Position numbers and translations under genes: made by a program. A stretch of 64,000 nt of DNA, taken from Clostridia bacterium (GTDB lineage: Bacteria; Bacillota; Clostridia; Monoglobales; Monoglobaceae). The DNA lies in NCBI GenBank assembly GCA_017546145.1, contig JAFYXN010000016.1, positions 22,655 to 86,654 of the forward strand, read 5' to 3'. Positions 44,236 through 53,224 of the stretch are shown here, in pieces (position 1 is the first letter of the stretch; each line of letters opens with the position of its first letter). A model generated the notes under the pieces. The model saw only the letters and a list, made by a program, of their open reading frames with translations, had not been told where the DNA came from and did no database searches.

Positions 44236-45762
44236 TTAAAGATCCTTTTCCTGCTCTTCTTGAATTTCAGGGAACACAGAAAGCATTGGCTTTATGTCCA
44301 ATTTGCGAATATGTCTGTCTATGTAGTTCTTTGTGATTTTGCAAACCAGACCGGAAAGAACAATTACACCGATAAGGTTAGGGATCATCATAAGTCCGTT
44401 AAATGTGTCTGAAATATCCCAAGCCAGTGACGATGTCATAAGTGCACCGCACATAATCATAACAAGGTGAATAACCTTGTAAACCTTTGTTGTTTTTGTT
44501 CCAAACAAGTATTCCCAAGCCTTTGTGCCATAGTGGTCCCAACCAAGAACGGTAGTAAAGGCAAAGAGAAGAATTGCAATAGCAATAAACTTGCTGCCTA
44601 TATTTCCAAAGCTGAATACAGAATTAAATGCTTCTGCAACCATTGTAGCATCGTTTGTATGAGTACCGATAGGTGCTGTGATGTCAAATACACCTGAGGT
44701 AAGAACAACAAGTGCTGTCATTGTGCAGACAACCATTGTATCGGCAAATACTTCAAAAATTCCCCACATACCCTGCTTTACAGGTTCTTTAACGTTGGAG
44801 TTTGAATGAACCATTACAGAAGAACCAAGGCCTGCCTCGTTTGAGAAAACGCCACGCTTAAAGCCCTGTACCATAACAGTTTTGATTATAGAGCCTGTAA
44901 CACCACCGGCAACAGCAATAGGGCTGAATGCTTGTGTAAAGATTGCTTTGAATGCAGCTCCAATCTGTGCATAGTTAACGCCGATAATAACAATACTTCC
45001 TGCAACAAACAGAATAACCATAAAGGGAACAATCTTTTCAGCGAAAGCGGCAATTCTCTTAAGACCTCCAAGAACAATAAGTGCAGCAATAATTACCAGT
45101 ACAATGCCAATAACAACAGAATAAGCGGTTACGCCTTCGTATAAGCTTATATTAACAAGTGCCTTAATCGGGAATGCAGACTCGATGTTTACAACAATTT
45201 TGTTAATCTGCCCCATAGCACCAATACCAAATGATGCAAGGAGAGTAAAGATTGAGAACAAAATAGCCAAAACCTTGCCGATACTTTTGCAGCCTTTAAA
45301 TGAGCCAAGACCATCGCGGAGATAGTACATTGCTCCGCCTGACCATTCACCGTCGTCATTCTTGCGGCGGTAGTAGATACCCAGAACGTTTTCTGAATAG
45401 TTTGTCATCATTCCAAAGAATGCAGCAACCCACATCCAAAAAACAGCACCGGCACCACCTATACAAATTGCGGCAGCAACACCGGCAATGTTACCAACAC
45501 CGATTGTAGCTGCAAGCGCAGTACAAAGAGCCTGAAACGGCGAGATGGATGCCTTGTCTTTGCTGTGACCAATTACATCCTTGTGGAAAAGACTTCCAAT
45601 TGTGTTCTTCCACCACAGTCCAATGTGTGAAACCTGAAAGAACTTGGTCAGAACTGTTGTCAATATACCTGTAAAGAGCAACAGAACAAGACCAAGAGTT
45701 GTCCATACAAAGGTGTTAATAACATCATTGTATGCAGCCAATTGAGTAAAAAATTGATTCAT
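44236..45762 (-). CDS. Alanine/glycine:cation symporter family protein (AGCS)
   Basis: The 508-residue membrane protein has 10-11 hydrophobic helices. AGCS signatures are ALAATIGVGNIAGVAAAI, GAVFWMWVAAFFGM, GGAMYYLRDGL and GVFSNEAGLGSS. The family imports alanine or glycine with Na+. The upstream glycine riboswitch strongly suggests glycine as substrate or signal. The start ATG has CAGGAGG upstream. It is a single leftward gene. Confidence 0.93.
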   Translation of the reverse strand: MNQFFTQLAAYNDVINTFVWTTLGLVLLLFTGILTTVLTKFFQVSHIGLWWKNTIGSLFHKDVIGHSKDKASISPFQALCTALAATIGVGNIAGVAAAICIGGAGAVFWMWVAAFFGMMTNYSENVLGIYYRRKNDDGEWSGGAMYYLRDGLGSFKGCKSIGKVLAILFSIFTLLASFGIGAMGQINKIVVNIESAFPIKALVNISLYEGVTAYSVVIGIVLVIIAALIVLGGLKRIAAFAEKIVPFMVILFVAGSIVIIGVNYAQIGAAFKAIFTQAFSPIAVAGGVTGSIIKTVMVQGFKRGVFSNEAGLGSSVMVHSNSNVKEPVKQGMWGIFEVFADTMVVCTMTALVVLTSGVFDITAPIGTHTNDATMVAEAFNSVFSFGNIGSKFIAIAILLFAFTTVLGWDHYGTKAWEYLFGTKTTKVYKVIHLVMIMCGALMTSSLAWDISDTFNGLMMIPNLIGVIVLSGLVCKITKNYIDRHIRKLDIKPMLSVFPEIQEEQEKDL

Positions 45763-45784
45763 AGTTAAAAAACCTCCTGTAAAA

Positions 45785-45815
45785 ATAAAATAACCGCTTG
45801 AGTAATCCTCAGCGG
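45785..45815 (-). terminator. Expression-platform terminator hairpin of the glycine riboswitch
   Basis: On the minus strand CCGCTGAG pairs with CTCAAGCGG with one bulge (45794-45802 with 45808-45815), followed by TTATTTTATTTTT. It lies between the aptamer and the symporter start. Confidence 0.7.
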
Positions 45816-45826
45816 CTCCGGTTTAC

Positions 45827-45949
45827 AGACTAAAAGTAATAAAAATTGTCTGCTCCGTCCTTTTGCCTGAGAGATTCGACCCAAAACACAGGTCTTGCAC
45901 CTTCGGCACTCAAAACGAGATTCTCCGGAGTCCCCTCCGCTTTCAGTCT
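45827..45949 (-). ncRNA. Glycine riboswitch (single aptamer)
   Basis: On the minus strand the gcvT-type core is present in order: GGACTCCGGAGA, GAGTGCCGAAGGTGCAAG, then AATCTCTCAGGCAAAAGGAC and GGAGCAGAC. Flanking GACTGAAAG and CTTTTAGTC can pair to close the structure. Only one full aptamer is seen, the singlet form. Position before an AGCS symporter matches known glycine-uptake control. Confidence 0.92.
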
Positions 45950-46127
45950 TTAATTAAATTCTAAAAGCCTCAAAGGGTTACAAATATATTATACACAGCT
46001 TTTGACGGAAGTCAAGGGATTTTGTAAAAAAACAGCGTGTTTTGACTTTTTTTGGACAAACTGTATTAAAACCCGCTAAAATCACAATTTAAGTTTAATT
46101 AAATATAATATATGGTGGAGGTGGATT

Positions 46128-47405
46128 ATGGAAATACATATTGTAAAATCCGGTGAAACAACAGAGAGTATTGCTCAAAATTATGGCGTTCCTGAGTTTG
46201 TGGTTATTTATACAAATAACCTTGAACGCATTCCAAATCTGGTTGTGGGTCAGGCACTGTTAATTCTGCAGCCCGAGCAGCTGCACACAGTCAGAGCAAA
46301 TGAAACAGTTTATTCTATTGCAAAAACCTATGGAACAGATGTAAATACTTTGTATCGCAACAACCCTATCTTAGGCGGCAGACCAACAGTCTATCCCGGT
46401 CAGACTCTTGTGATAGCCTTTGAAAGAGCGCCGCTTAGAACTATTGATGTTAATGGTTATGCCTATCCTTATGTTAACCAGGACTTGCTCAGAAGTATCC
46501 TGCCATTTTCAACATACCTGACGCCGTTTACTTATGGAATAACAAATGCAGGCGGACTTGTGTATTTAGAAGACGAGGAACTGATTGACGAATCCTTAAA
46601 TTATGGCGTACTTCCGCTTATGCACCTGTCAACCCTGACCGAAACAGGCGGCTTCAGCAACGAGCTTGCAAGTATGGTGCTGAATAGTGCCGAAATTCAG
46701 GACAGACTTATAGATTTGGTAATTGAAAATATGCAGACAAAGGATTACAGAGGACTTGATATTGATTTTGAATTTGTATATCCGCAGGACGCTGTGTTAT
46801 ATGGCGAGTTTGTAGGCAAGCTGCGCAGCCGCTTAAATCCTCTCGGTTATGAAGTAATTGCAGCCCTTGCACCTAAAACATCTGATACACAAAGGGGGCT
46901 TTTGTATGAGGGTCACAACTACCGTGCAATTGGTGCAAATAGCGATGCCGTGCTTTTAATGACATACGAGTGGGGGTACACCTACGGGCCACCCTTAGCT
47001 GTGGCACCAATACGAAATGTTCGGCAAGTGGTAGATTATGCACTTACAATTATTCCGCCCGAAAAGATTTTTTTAGGTATACCGAATTATGGTTATGACT
47101 GGACACTGCCTTATGTAAAGGGAGAATCCCGTGCTGACTCTATATCCAATGTGGAGGCAATACAGATTGCTGCACGCAATGGAGCTGAAATTCAGTATGA
47201 CGAGGTTTCCGGGGCACCGTGGTTCAGATATACCGATGCAGAAGGAAGAGTACACGAGGTATGGTTTGAGGATGTGCGGAGTATTCAGCAAAAATTTAAT
47301 CTGATTAATGAAAAAGGTCTGCGCGGTGCAGGATACTGGAATTTTATGCGCCCATTTCAGCAAAATTTTTCTTTGCTTGAATATATGTTTAATATAAGGC
47401 AATAG
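46128..47405 (+). CDS. LysM and GH18 domain protein, SleL/YaaH-like spore cortex enzyme
   Basis: Two LysM domains (residues 3-47 and 52-97) are followed by a GH18 barrel with the catalytic DxxDxDxE-type motif GLDIDFEF, acid Glu215. Members such as SleL/YaaH are N-acetylglucosaminidases that degrade spore cortex fragments during germination. No signal peptide is seen, as for mother-cell spore proteins. The ATG has GGTGGAGGTGG upstream. No sigma E/K promoter could be assigned confidently. Confidence 0.9.
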   Translation: MEIHIVKSGETTESIAQNYGVPEFVVIYTNNLERIPNLVVGQALLILQPEQLHTVRANETVYSIAKTYGTDVNTLYRNNPILGGRPTVYPGQTLVIAFERAPLRTIDVNGYAYPYVNQDLLRSILPFSTYLTPFTYGITNAGGLVYLEDEELIDESLNYGVLPLMHLSTLTETGGFSNELASMVLNSAEIQDRLIDLVIENMQTKDYRGLDIDFEFVYPQDAVLYGEFVGKLRSRLNPLGYEVIAALAPKTSDTQRGLLYEGHNYRAIGANSDAVLLMTYEWGYTYGPPLAVAPIRNVRQVVDYALTIIPPEKIFLGIPNYGYDWTLPYVKGESRADSISNVEAIQIAARNGAEIQYDEVSGAPWFRYTDAEGRVHEVWFEDVRSIQQKFNLINEKGLRGAGYWNFMRPFQQNFSLLEYMFNIRQ

Positions 47406-47410
47406 TAGAA

Positions 47411-47439
47411 AAACAGGGTGGAGAATATCCACCCTGTTT
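47411..47439. terminator. Bidirectional terminator between GH18 and PFOR genes
   Basis: A perfect 12-bp stem (47411-47422 with 47428-47439). Confidence 0.85.
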
Positions 47440-47454
47440 AAAGTTTTTAAGAAA

Positions 47455-50400
47455 TTAGCACTCTTCAGCAGCTTTCTTCTTGTAGATTTCGTATCTCTCA
47501 ATAAGGTCTTTTTCAGCCTTGTCAAAGAGCTGTGCTGCAACCTCGGGGAATGCTTTCTTGAGCATGAGATAACGGTTCTCGCCCTCGAGGAATTCCTTAA
47601 CTGTGCCTGTAGGCTCTTTTGAGTCAAGGATGAAGGGGTTCTTGCCCTCTTCCTTAAGAGTGGGGTTGTATCTCCAGAGGTGCCAGTAGCCTGTCTGAAC
47701 AGCCTTCTTTTCCTCTGCAATTGTGTTAGCCATACCAACCTTAATACCGTGGTTGATACAGGGAGCGTAAGCGATGATGAGTGACGGACCCGGATAAGCT
47801 TCTGCTTCCTTGATAGCCTTAAGAGCCTGATTCATATCAGCACCAAGAGCAATCTGAGCAACGTAAACGTATCCATAGGTTGTACCAATCATGCCAAGGT
47901 CCTTCTTCTTGGTCTTCATGCCAGAAGCTGCAAATTTTGCAACAGCAGCAGTAGGTGTAGCCTTTGAAGCCTGACCGCCTGTATTTGAGTAAACTTCGGT
48001 ATCAACAACAAAGATGTTGATGTCTTCGCCGGATGCGATTACATGGTCAAGACCGCCGTAACCGATGTCATAAGCCCAACCGTCGCCGCCGAATACCCAC
48101 TGTGAACGTTTAACGAGGAAGTCGGTACGGTCAGCAATTTCTTTGATTGCAGGATTGCTCATGTCAGCATCCTTGATAAGAGCTGCGATTTCTTTTGCAG
48201 CTGCCTTTGATGCATCAGCGTTATCCTTGCCTTCGATCCAAGCCTTGAATGCAGCAGCCAGTTCAGGCTTAACTTCATCCATAACTGAATTCATTCTTGA
48301 AACCAAAGTGTTTCTGATCTTCTTGTTAGCAAGAACCATACCAAGACCAAACTCAGCGTTGTCTTCAAACAGTGAGTTAGCCCAAGCCGGACCCTTGCCT
48401 TCAGCGTTCTTGCAGTAAGGCATTGAAGGAGCAGAGCCACCCCAGATTGATGTACAACCTGTAGCGTTAGCAACCATCATTCTGTCACCGAAGAGCTGAG
48501 TGATAAGCTTGATATAAGGTGTTTCACCACAACCTGCGCAAGCGCCTGAGAATTCAAGCATGGGTGTTGCAAACTGTGAGTTCTTTGTGCTCTTTGTGAT
48601 GTCGATTTCATCCTGCTTTGAAGAAACAGTCATAGCAAATTCCCAGTTGGGAGCTTCACATTCAACCTCTGCGATGGGCTTCATTGTAAGTGCCTTTTCC
48701 TTAGCAGGACAAACCTGAGCACAAACGCCACAGCCAAGACAGTCAAGAGGTGATACCTGAATTCTGTATTCCATACCTGCAAAGCCTGTAGCAGCCTTTG
48801 TTTCAAAGCTTGCGGGCTTGTTTGCAGCTTCGTCAGCGTTCAAAAGAACAGGACGGATAGCAGCGTGAGGACAAACAAGTGAACACTGGTTACACTGGAT
48901 ACACTTTGTTATATCCCAAGCGGGAACGTTTACAGCAACGCCGCGCTTTTCGTATCTTGATGTACCTGTTTCAAAAGTACCGTCTTCAATACCTGCAAAT
49001 GTGCTTACGGGAAGCTTGTTACCGGCCTGAGCGTTAACGGGCTGAACAATGTTCTTGATGAAGTCGGGAACGTTGTTTTCCTTAACGTCCTTATCAACAG
49101 CATCCTTCCATGAAGCCGGAACGTCAATCTTAACAAGAGCTTCAATAGCACCGTCAACTGCATCGCAGTTCATCTTAACAATTTCGTCACCCTTCTTGCC
49201 GTAGGTCTTCTTGATTGCGCCCTTGATAAGCTCAACAGCCTTGTCAAAGTCGATTACGTTTGAAAGCTTAAAGAAAGCACTCTGTGTAACCATGTTAATT
49301 CTGTTGGGGCCAAGACCAACCTTAACTGCAACGTCTACTGCATTGATTGTATAGAATTCGATTTCGTTCTCTGCAAGATACTTCTTAACGTTTGCAGGAA
49401 GATGTTCTTCGAGTTCTTCAGGTGTCCATACGCAGTTGAGGAGGAATGTACCGCCCTTCTTCAGACCTTCAAGTACATCGTACTGTGTGAGGTATGCAGG
49501 CTTGTGACAAGCGATATAGTCAGCTTCGTCAAGGAGATATGTTGACTTGATGGGCTTCTTACCAAATCTCAAGTGAGACATTGTAACGCCGCCTGACTTC
49601 TTTGAGTCATAGTCAAAATATGCCTGAGCGTAAAGGTCAGTGTTGTCACCGATAATCTTGATAGCGTCCTTGTTTGCACCAACAGTACCGTCAGAGCCAA
49701 AGCCCCAGAACTTACAACGTGTTGTGCCCTCAGGAGCTGCATTGATTTTCTCAGGAAGCTCAAGTGAGAGGTTTGTAACATCGTCCACAATACCGATTGT
49801 GAAGTTGTTCTTGGGTGCATCTGCATCAAGATTGTTGTATACAGCCATAATCTGTGTGGGTGTTGTGTCTTTTGAACCAAGACCGTAACGACCGCCAACT
49901 ATTACAGGAGCATTTTCCTTGCCATAGTAAAGGTTGCAAACGTCAAGATAAAGGGGTTCGCCCAGTGAGCCGGGTTCCTTTGTTCTGTCAAGAACTGCAA
50001 TCTTTTCAACTGTTGAAGGAATTACATCAAAGAAGTACTTAGCAGAGAAGGGTCTGTAAAGGTGAACCTTAACAACACCAACCTTGCCGCCGCGTGCGTT
50101 GATATAATCAACTGTTTCTTCGATAGCTTCGCAAGCAGAGCCCATAGCAACAATAACCTTTGTCGCATCAGGAGCACCGTAGTAGTTGAAGGGCTTGTAT
50201 TCTCTGCCTGTAATCTTGGTGATTTCCTTCATGTAGTCTGCAACGATGTCCGGAACAGCTTCGTAGTATTTGTTTGAAGCTTCTCTGCCCTGGAAGTAAA
50301 TATCAGCATTCTGAGCAGTACCGCGAAGTACGGGGTGCTCAGGATTTAAAGCGTTGTCCTTGAATGCTTTGAGAGCATCCCAGTCAAGAAGGCCCTTGAG

Positions 50401-50970
50401 GTCTTCGTAGTCCATAACTTCAACCTTCTGAATTTCGTGTGAAGTTCTGAAACCGTCAAAGAAGTGAAGGAAGGGAACTCTGCCCTTGATTGCAGCAAGA
50501 TGAGCTACGCCGCCAAGGTCCATTGTTTCCTGAACACTGCCTGATGCCAGCATAGCAAAGCCTGTCTGACGGCAAGCCATAACGTCCTGATGGTCACCAA
50601 AAATGTTAAGTGCGTGAGCAGCAAGTGCACGTGCACTAACGTGGAAAACTGTAGGAAGAAGTTCACCTGCAATTTTGTACATATTAGGGATCATAAGAAG
50701 AAGACCCTGTGATGCTGTAAAGGTTGTTGTCAAAGCACCTGCCTGAAGTGAACCGTGAACTGCACCTGCAGCACCTGCTTCAGACTGCATCTCAACAACG
50801 TCAACTGTTTCGCCGAAGATGTTCTTCAGACCGTCTGCACTCCACTGGTCAACATTTTCAGCCATGTTGGAAGAGGGAGTGATAGGATAGATAGCAGCAA
50901 CTTCTGTAAACGCATAGGCGCAATGTGCAGCAGCGCTGTTACCATCCATGGTTTTCATTTTTTTAGCCAT
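47455..50970 (-). CDS. nifJ: Pyruvate:ferredoxin (flavodoxin) oxidoreductase
   Basis: The 1171-residue single-chain PFOR has the N-terminal pyruvate-binding domains (GNSAAAHCAYAFTEVAAIYPITPSS), a two-[4Fe-4S] ferredoxin insert (CIQCNQCSLVCP ... CLGCGVCAQVCP), and the C-terminal TPP domain with CAGCGETPY, GDGWAYDIGYGG and SNTGGQASKATP. It oxidises pyruvate to acetyl-CoA, CO2 and reduced ferredoxin. The ATG at 50970 has AAGGAGG 8 nt upstream; an open frame extends to 51045 but lacks a start site. Confidence 0.97.
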   Translation of the reverse strand: MAKKMKTMDGNSAAAHCAYAFTEVAAIYPITPSSNMAENVDQWSADGLKNIFGETVDVVEMQSEAGAAGAVHGSLQAGALTTTFTASQGLLLMIPNMYKIAGELLPTVFHVSARALAAHALNIFGDHQDVMACRQTGFAMLASGSVQETMDLGGVAHLAAIKGRVPFLHFFDGFRTSHEIQKVEVMDYEDLKGLLDWDALKAFKDNALNPEHPVLRGTAQNADIYFQGREASNKYYEAVPDIVADYMKEITKITGREYKPFNYYGAPDATKVIVAMGSACEAIEETVDYINARGGKVGVVKVHLYRPFSAKYFFDVIPSTVEKIAVLDRTKEPGSLGEPLYLDVCNLYYGKENAPVIVGGRYGLGSKDTTPTQIMAVYNNLDADAPKNNFTIGIVDDVTNLSLELPEKINAAPEGTTRCKFWGFGSDGTVGANKDAIKIIGDNTDLYAQAYFDYDSKKSGGVTMSHLRFGKKPIKSTYLLDEADYIACHKPAYLTQYDVLEGLKKGGTFLLNCVWTPEELEEHLPANVKKYLAENEIEFYTINAVDVAVKVGLGPNRINMVTQSAFFKLSNVIDFDKAVELIKGAIKKTYGKKGDEIVKMNCDAVDGAIEALVKIDVPASWKDAVDKDVKENNVPDFIKNIVQPVNAQAGNKLPVSTFAGIEDGTFETGTSRYEKRGVAVNVPAWDITKCIQCNQCSLVCPHAAIRPVLLNADEAANKPASFETKAATGFAGMEYRIQVSPLDCLGCGVCAQVCPAKEKALTMKPIAEVECEAPNWEFAMTVSSKQDEIDITKSTKNSQFATPMLEFSGACAGCGETPYIKLITQLFGDRMMVANATGCTSIWGGSAPSMPYCKNAEGKGPAWANSLFEDNAEFGLGMVLANKKIRNTLVSRMNSVMDEVKPELAAAFKAWIEGKDNADASKAAAKEIAALIKDADMSNPAIKEIADRTDFLVKRSQWVFGGDGWAYDIGYGGLDHVIASGEDINIFVVDTEVYSNTGGQASKATPTAAVAKFAASGMKTKKKDLGMIGTTYGYVYVAQIALGADMNQALKAIKEAEAYPGPSLIIAYAPCINHGIKVGMANTIAEEKKAVQTGYWHLWRYNPTLKEEGKNPFILDSKEPTGTVKEFLEGENRYLMLKKAFPEVAAQLFDKAEKDLIERYEIYKKKAAEEC

Positions 50971-51019
50971 GAAAAAAGCCTCCTTATAATATATGAAATT
51001 AATTAATTTTATCAAAGGT

Positions 51020-51039
51020 TGTGATTGCATATAATCACA
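51020..51039. promoter_or_regulatory. Inverted repeat in the PFOR leader (candidate operator or 5' stem-loop)
   Basis: TGTGATT (51020-51026) and AATCACA (51033-51039) are perfectly complementary around a 6-bp centre. The site falls at or just after the predicted transcription start. Confidence 0.5.
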
Positions 51040-51047
51040 CAGCAAAT

Positions 51048-51076
51048 ATTATAACATACCTTTTATAGAAATTCAA
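51048..51076 (-). promoter_or_regulatory. Promoter of the PFOR gene
   Basis: On the minus strand TTGAAT (complement of 51071-51076), 17 bp and TATAAT (complement of 51048-51053). Confidence 0.8.
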
Positions 51077-51161
51077 ATATATTTTAAAAAAAACTAAAAA
51101 ATTTCTGTTTTTTACAGTGAAAAGAGTATGTATATGTAGATTTTTGCGTTAATGCACAAAA

Positions 51162-51195
51162 AAACAGCACAACCCTGAGCGGGTGTGCTGTTTTA
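51162..51195 (-). terminator. Terminator of rpsB-tsf
   Basis: Stem 51162-51176 with 51182-51195 (one bulged A); on the minus strand it ends in a T run. Confidence 0.85.
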
Positions 51196-51206
51196 AAGCG
51201 TGAATA

Positions 51207-52118
51207 TTAGTTGCCGGCCATCTTTGCAACTTCAGCTGCAAAGTCGTCAACCTTCTTCTCTAAGCCTTCGCCCTTTTCTAAACGAGCAAACTTAACAACC
51301 TCGATGTCAGTGCCGATTTCAGCGCCAACGTTCTTGAGGAACTTAGCAACTGTCAAGTCACCGTCTTTTACGTAAGGCTGTTCAACAAGACAAACTTCCT
51401 TGTAGAACTTCTGAATACGTCCTGCAACCATTTTGTCAACGATTGCTTCGGGCTTGCCTTCGTTAAGAGCCTGAGCCTTAAGGATTTCTCTTTCCTTTTC
51501 AACTTCGTCTGCAGGAACTTCTTCGCTCTTAACATAGCGGGGCATAACTGCTGCAATCTGCATTGCAACGTCCTTTGCTGCAGCGCGGAATGCAGGGTCA
51601 GAAGCCTTTGATTCGTCACCAAGCTTGAAGTTTACAAGAACACCGATTCTGCCGCCGCCATGGATGTAAGCTTCGTTTACACCTTCATAGCGTTCAAAAC
51701 GACGAAGGTTCATGTTTTCACCGATTGTAGCAATCTTTTCGGTAAGAGCTTCGCCAACTGTCTGTGCATCATAAAGCTTTTGTTCCTTAAGTGCTTCAAC
51801 GTCAGCAGGGTTTGTTTTTGCAATGCATTCAGCAACATCTGCAACAAACTTCTGGAAGTCAGCGTTCTTTGCAACGAAGTCTGTCTCGGTGTTGATTTCA
51901 ACAACAACACCAACATTATCAAATACCATTGATGTAACAAGACCTTCAGATGCAATTCTGCCGGACTTCTTAACTGCTGTAGCAATACCCTTTTCTCTGA
52001 GGTATTCAACAGCCTTGTCCATATCACCGTCTGTTTCTGCAAGAGCCTTCTTGCAGTCCATCATACCACAGTTTGTCATTTCTCTGAGAGTTTTAACATC
52101 TTGTGCAGTAAATGCCAT
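51207..52118 (-). CDS. tsf: Elongation factor Ts
   Basis: The 303-residue protein starts MAFTAQDVKTLREMTNCGMMDCKKAL, the near-invariant EF-Ts N-terminal UBA-like domain, followed by core subdomains with TDFVAKNADFQKF and the C-terminal module. It exchanges nucleotide on EF-Tu. ATG 52118 gives the canonical start; GTG 52133 would add five residues. It follows rpsB in the usual rpsB-tsf order. Confidence 0.97.
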   Translation of the reverse strand: MAFTAQDVKTLREMTNCGMMDCKKALAETDGDMDKAVEYLREKGIATAVKKSGRIASEGLVTSMVFDNVGVVVEINTETDFVAKNADFQKFVADVAECIAKTNPADVEALKEQKLYDAQTVGEALTEKIATIGENMNLRRFERYEGVNEAYIHGGGRIGVLVNFKLGDESKASDPAFRAAAKDVAMQIAAVMPRYVKSEEVPADEVEKEREILKAQALNEGKPEAIVDKMVAGRIQKFYKEVCLVEQPYVKDGDLTVAKFLKNVGAEIGTDIEVVKFARLEKGEGLEKKVDDFAAEVAKMAGN

Positions 52119-52154
52119 TTTAATTTCACTCACTTTCTCAATTTAAAAGTTAGA

Positions 52155-52904
52155 TTATTCTTCAATCATATCAAGAGAAACTTCCTCAGAAGCCTCTTCT
52201 TCAGCAGCTTCAGCAATCTGCTCGCCCTGCTTGCCCTCAATGATAGCGTTACCGATTGTAGAAACAATAAGTTTTACGGCACGGATAGCGTCATCGTTAC
52301 CGGGAATTGGGAAGTCTGCTTCTTCGGGGTCACAGTTTGTATCAACAATAGCGATTACAGGGATACCAAGCTTGTGAGCTTCAGCAATAGCATTCTTCTC
52401 TTTTCTGGGGTCAACAACAAACATAGCAGAAGGAATATCTCTCATTTCCTTGATGCCGCCGAGGTACTTCTCCAAGCGCTCTTCTTCAAGGTTGAGCTTT
52501 AAAACTTCTTTCTTGGGAAGAAGTTCCATTGTTCCGTCTTCGTTCATCTTCTTAAGCTGATAAAGTCTGTCAATTCTTCTTTTAATTGTCTTGAAGTTGG
52601 TAAGCATACCGCCCAGCCATCTTGCGTTTACATAGTACATACCGGTTCTTTCAGCTTCCTCGCGGATAGCGTCCTGAGCCTGCTTCTTTGTACCGACAAA
52701 CAGAACTGTACCACCGTCTGCAACGATGTCACGAACGAAAAAGTATGCTTCTTCAATCTTCTTTGCAGTCTTCTGCAAGTCGATGATGTAGATACCGTTT
52801 CTTTCTGTGAAAATGTACTCCGCCATTTTAGGATTCCAACGGCGTGTCTGGTGTCCGAAATGAACACCTGCTTCAAGCAATTGCTTCATTTGAATAACTC
52901 CCAT
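52155..52904 (-). CDS. rpsB: 30S ribosomal protein S2
   Basis: The 249-residue S2 has [22 protein letters not shown] at the start, the coiled-coil region near 100-160, and ending with an acidic tail; family landmarks [12 protein letters not shown] and [11 protein letters not shown] are present. The ATG has GGAGGTG 7 nt upstream. It leads the rpsB-tsf operon, transcribed leftward from a consensus promoter with a ~130-nt leader that may bind S2. Confidence 0.97.
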   Translation of the reverse strand: MGVIQMKQLLEAGVHFGHQTRRWNPKMAEYIFTERNGIYIIDLQKTAKKIEEAYFFVRDIVADGGTVLFVGTKKQAQDAIREEAERTGMYYVNARWLGGMLTNFKTIKRRIDRLYQLKKMNEDGTMELLPKKEVLKLNLEEERLEKYLGGIKEMRDIPSAMFVVDPRKEKNAIAEAHKLGIPVIAIVDTNCDPEEADFPIPGNDDAIRAVKLIVSTIGNAIIEGKQGEQIAEAAEEEASEEVSLDMIEE

Positions 52905-53050
52905 GATTTTACACCTCCAAAAGTTTTACACCTCCACCATAGTCACCTTGCCGGGGAGCTGTCATGGGTATTCTAGCACCGCCCCGCCAATCGTATGATG
53001 TGCGTATTTTATTTATGTCAAATGACCCTAATACGCCATTTAACCAAAAC

Positions 53051-53079
53051 ATTATAGCACGCAAAACAGGGTTTGTCAA
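53051..53079 (-). promoter_or_regulatory. Consensus promoter of rpsB-tsf
   Basis: On the minus strand TTGACA (complement of 53074-53079), 17 bp and TATAAT (complement of 53051-53056). The leader repeats GGAGGTGTAAAA twice (around 52910 and 52930) before the rpsB ATG and could hold an S2-binding leader; no family model was applied. Confidence 0.88.
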
Positions 53080-53122
53080 TCACTAATTTTTACAAAATAT
53101 GAAAATCTGCAAAAAATCTGCC

Positions 53123-53151
53123 TTGACACTGAAAATATAATATGATATTCT
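53123..53151 (+). promoter_or_regulatory. Predicted promoter of rhaB
   Basis: TTGACA (53123-53128), 17 bp and TATTCT (53146-53151), 74 bp before the start. It is divergent from the rpsB promoter. Confidence 0.6.
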
Positions 53152-53224
53152 TATAAAAGTATAAATAAATGCAAAAAGCATTTGTGTTTAACCGAATATC
53201 TACATATTAAACGAGGTGTTAGTT

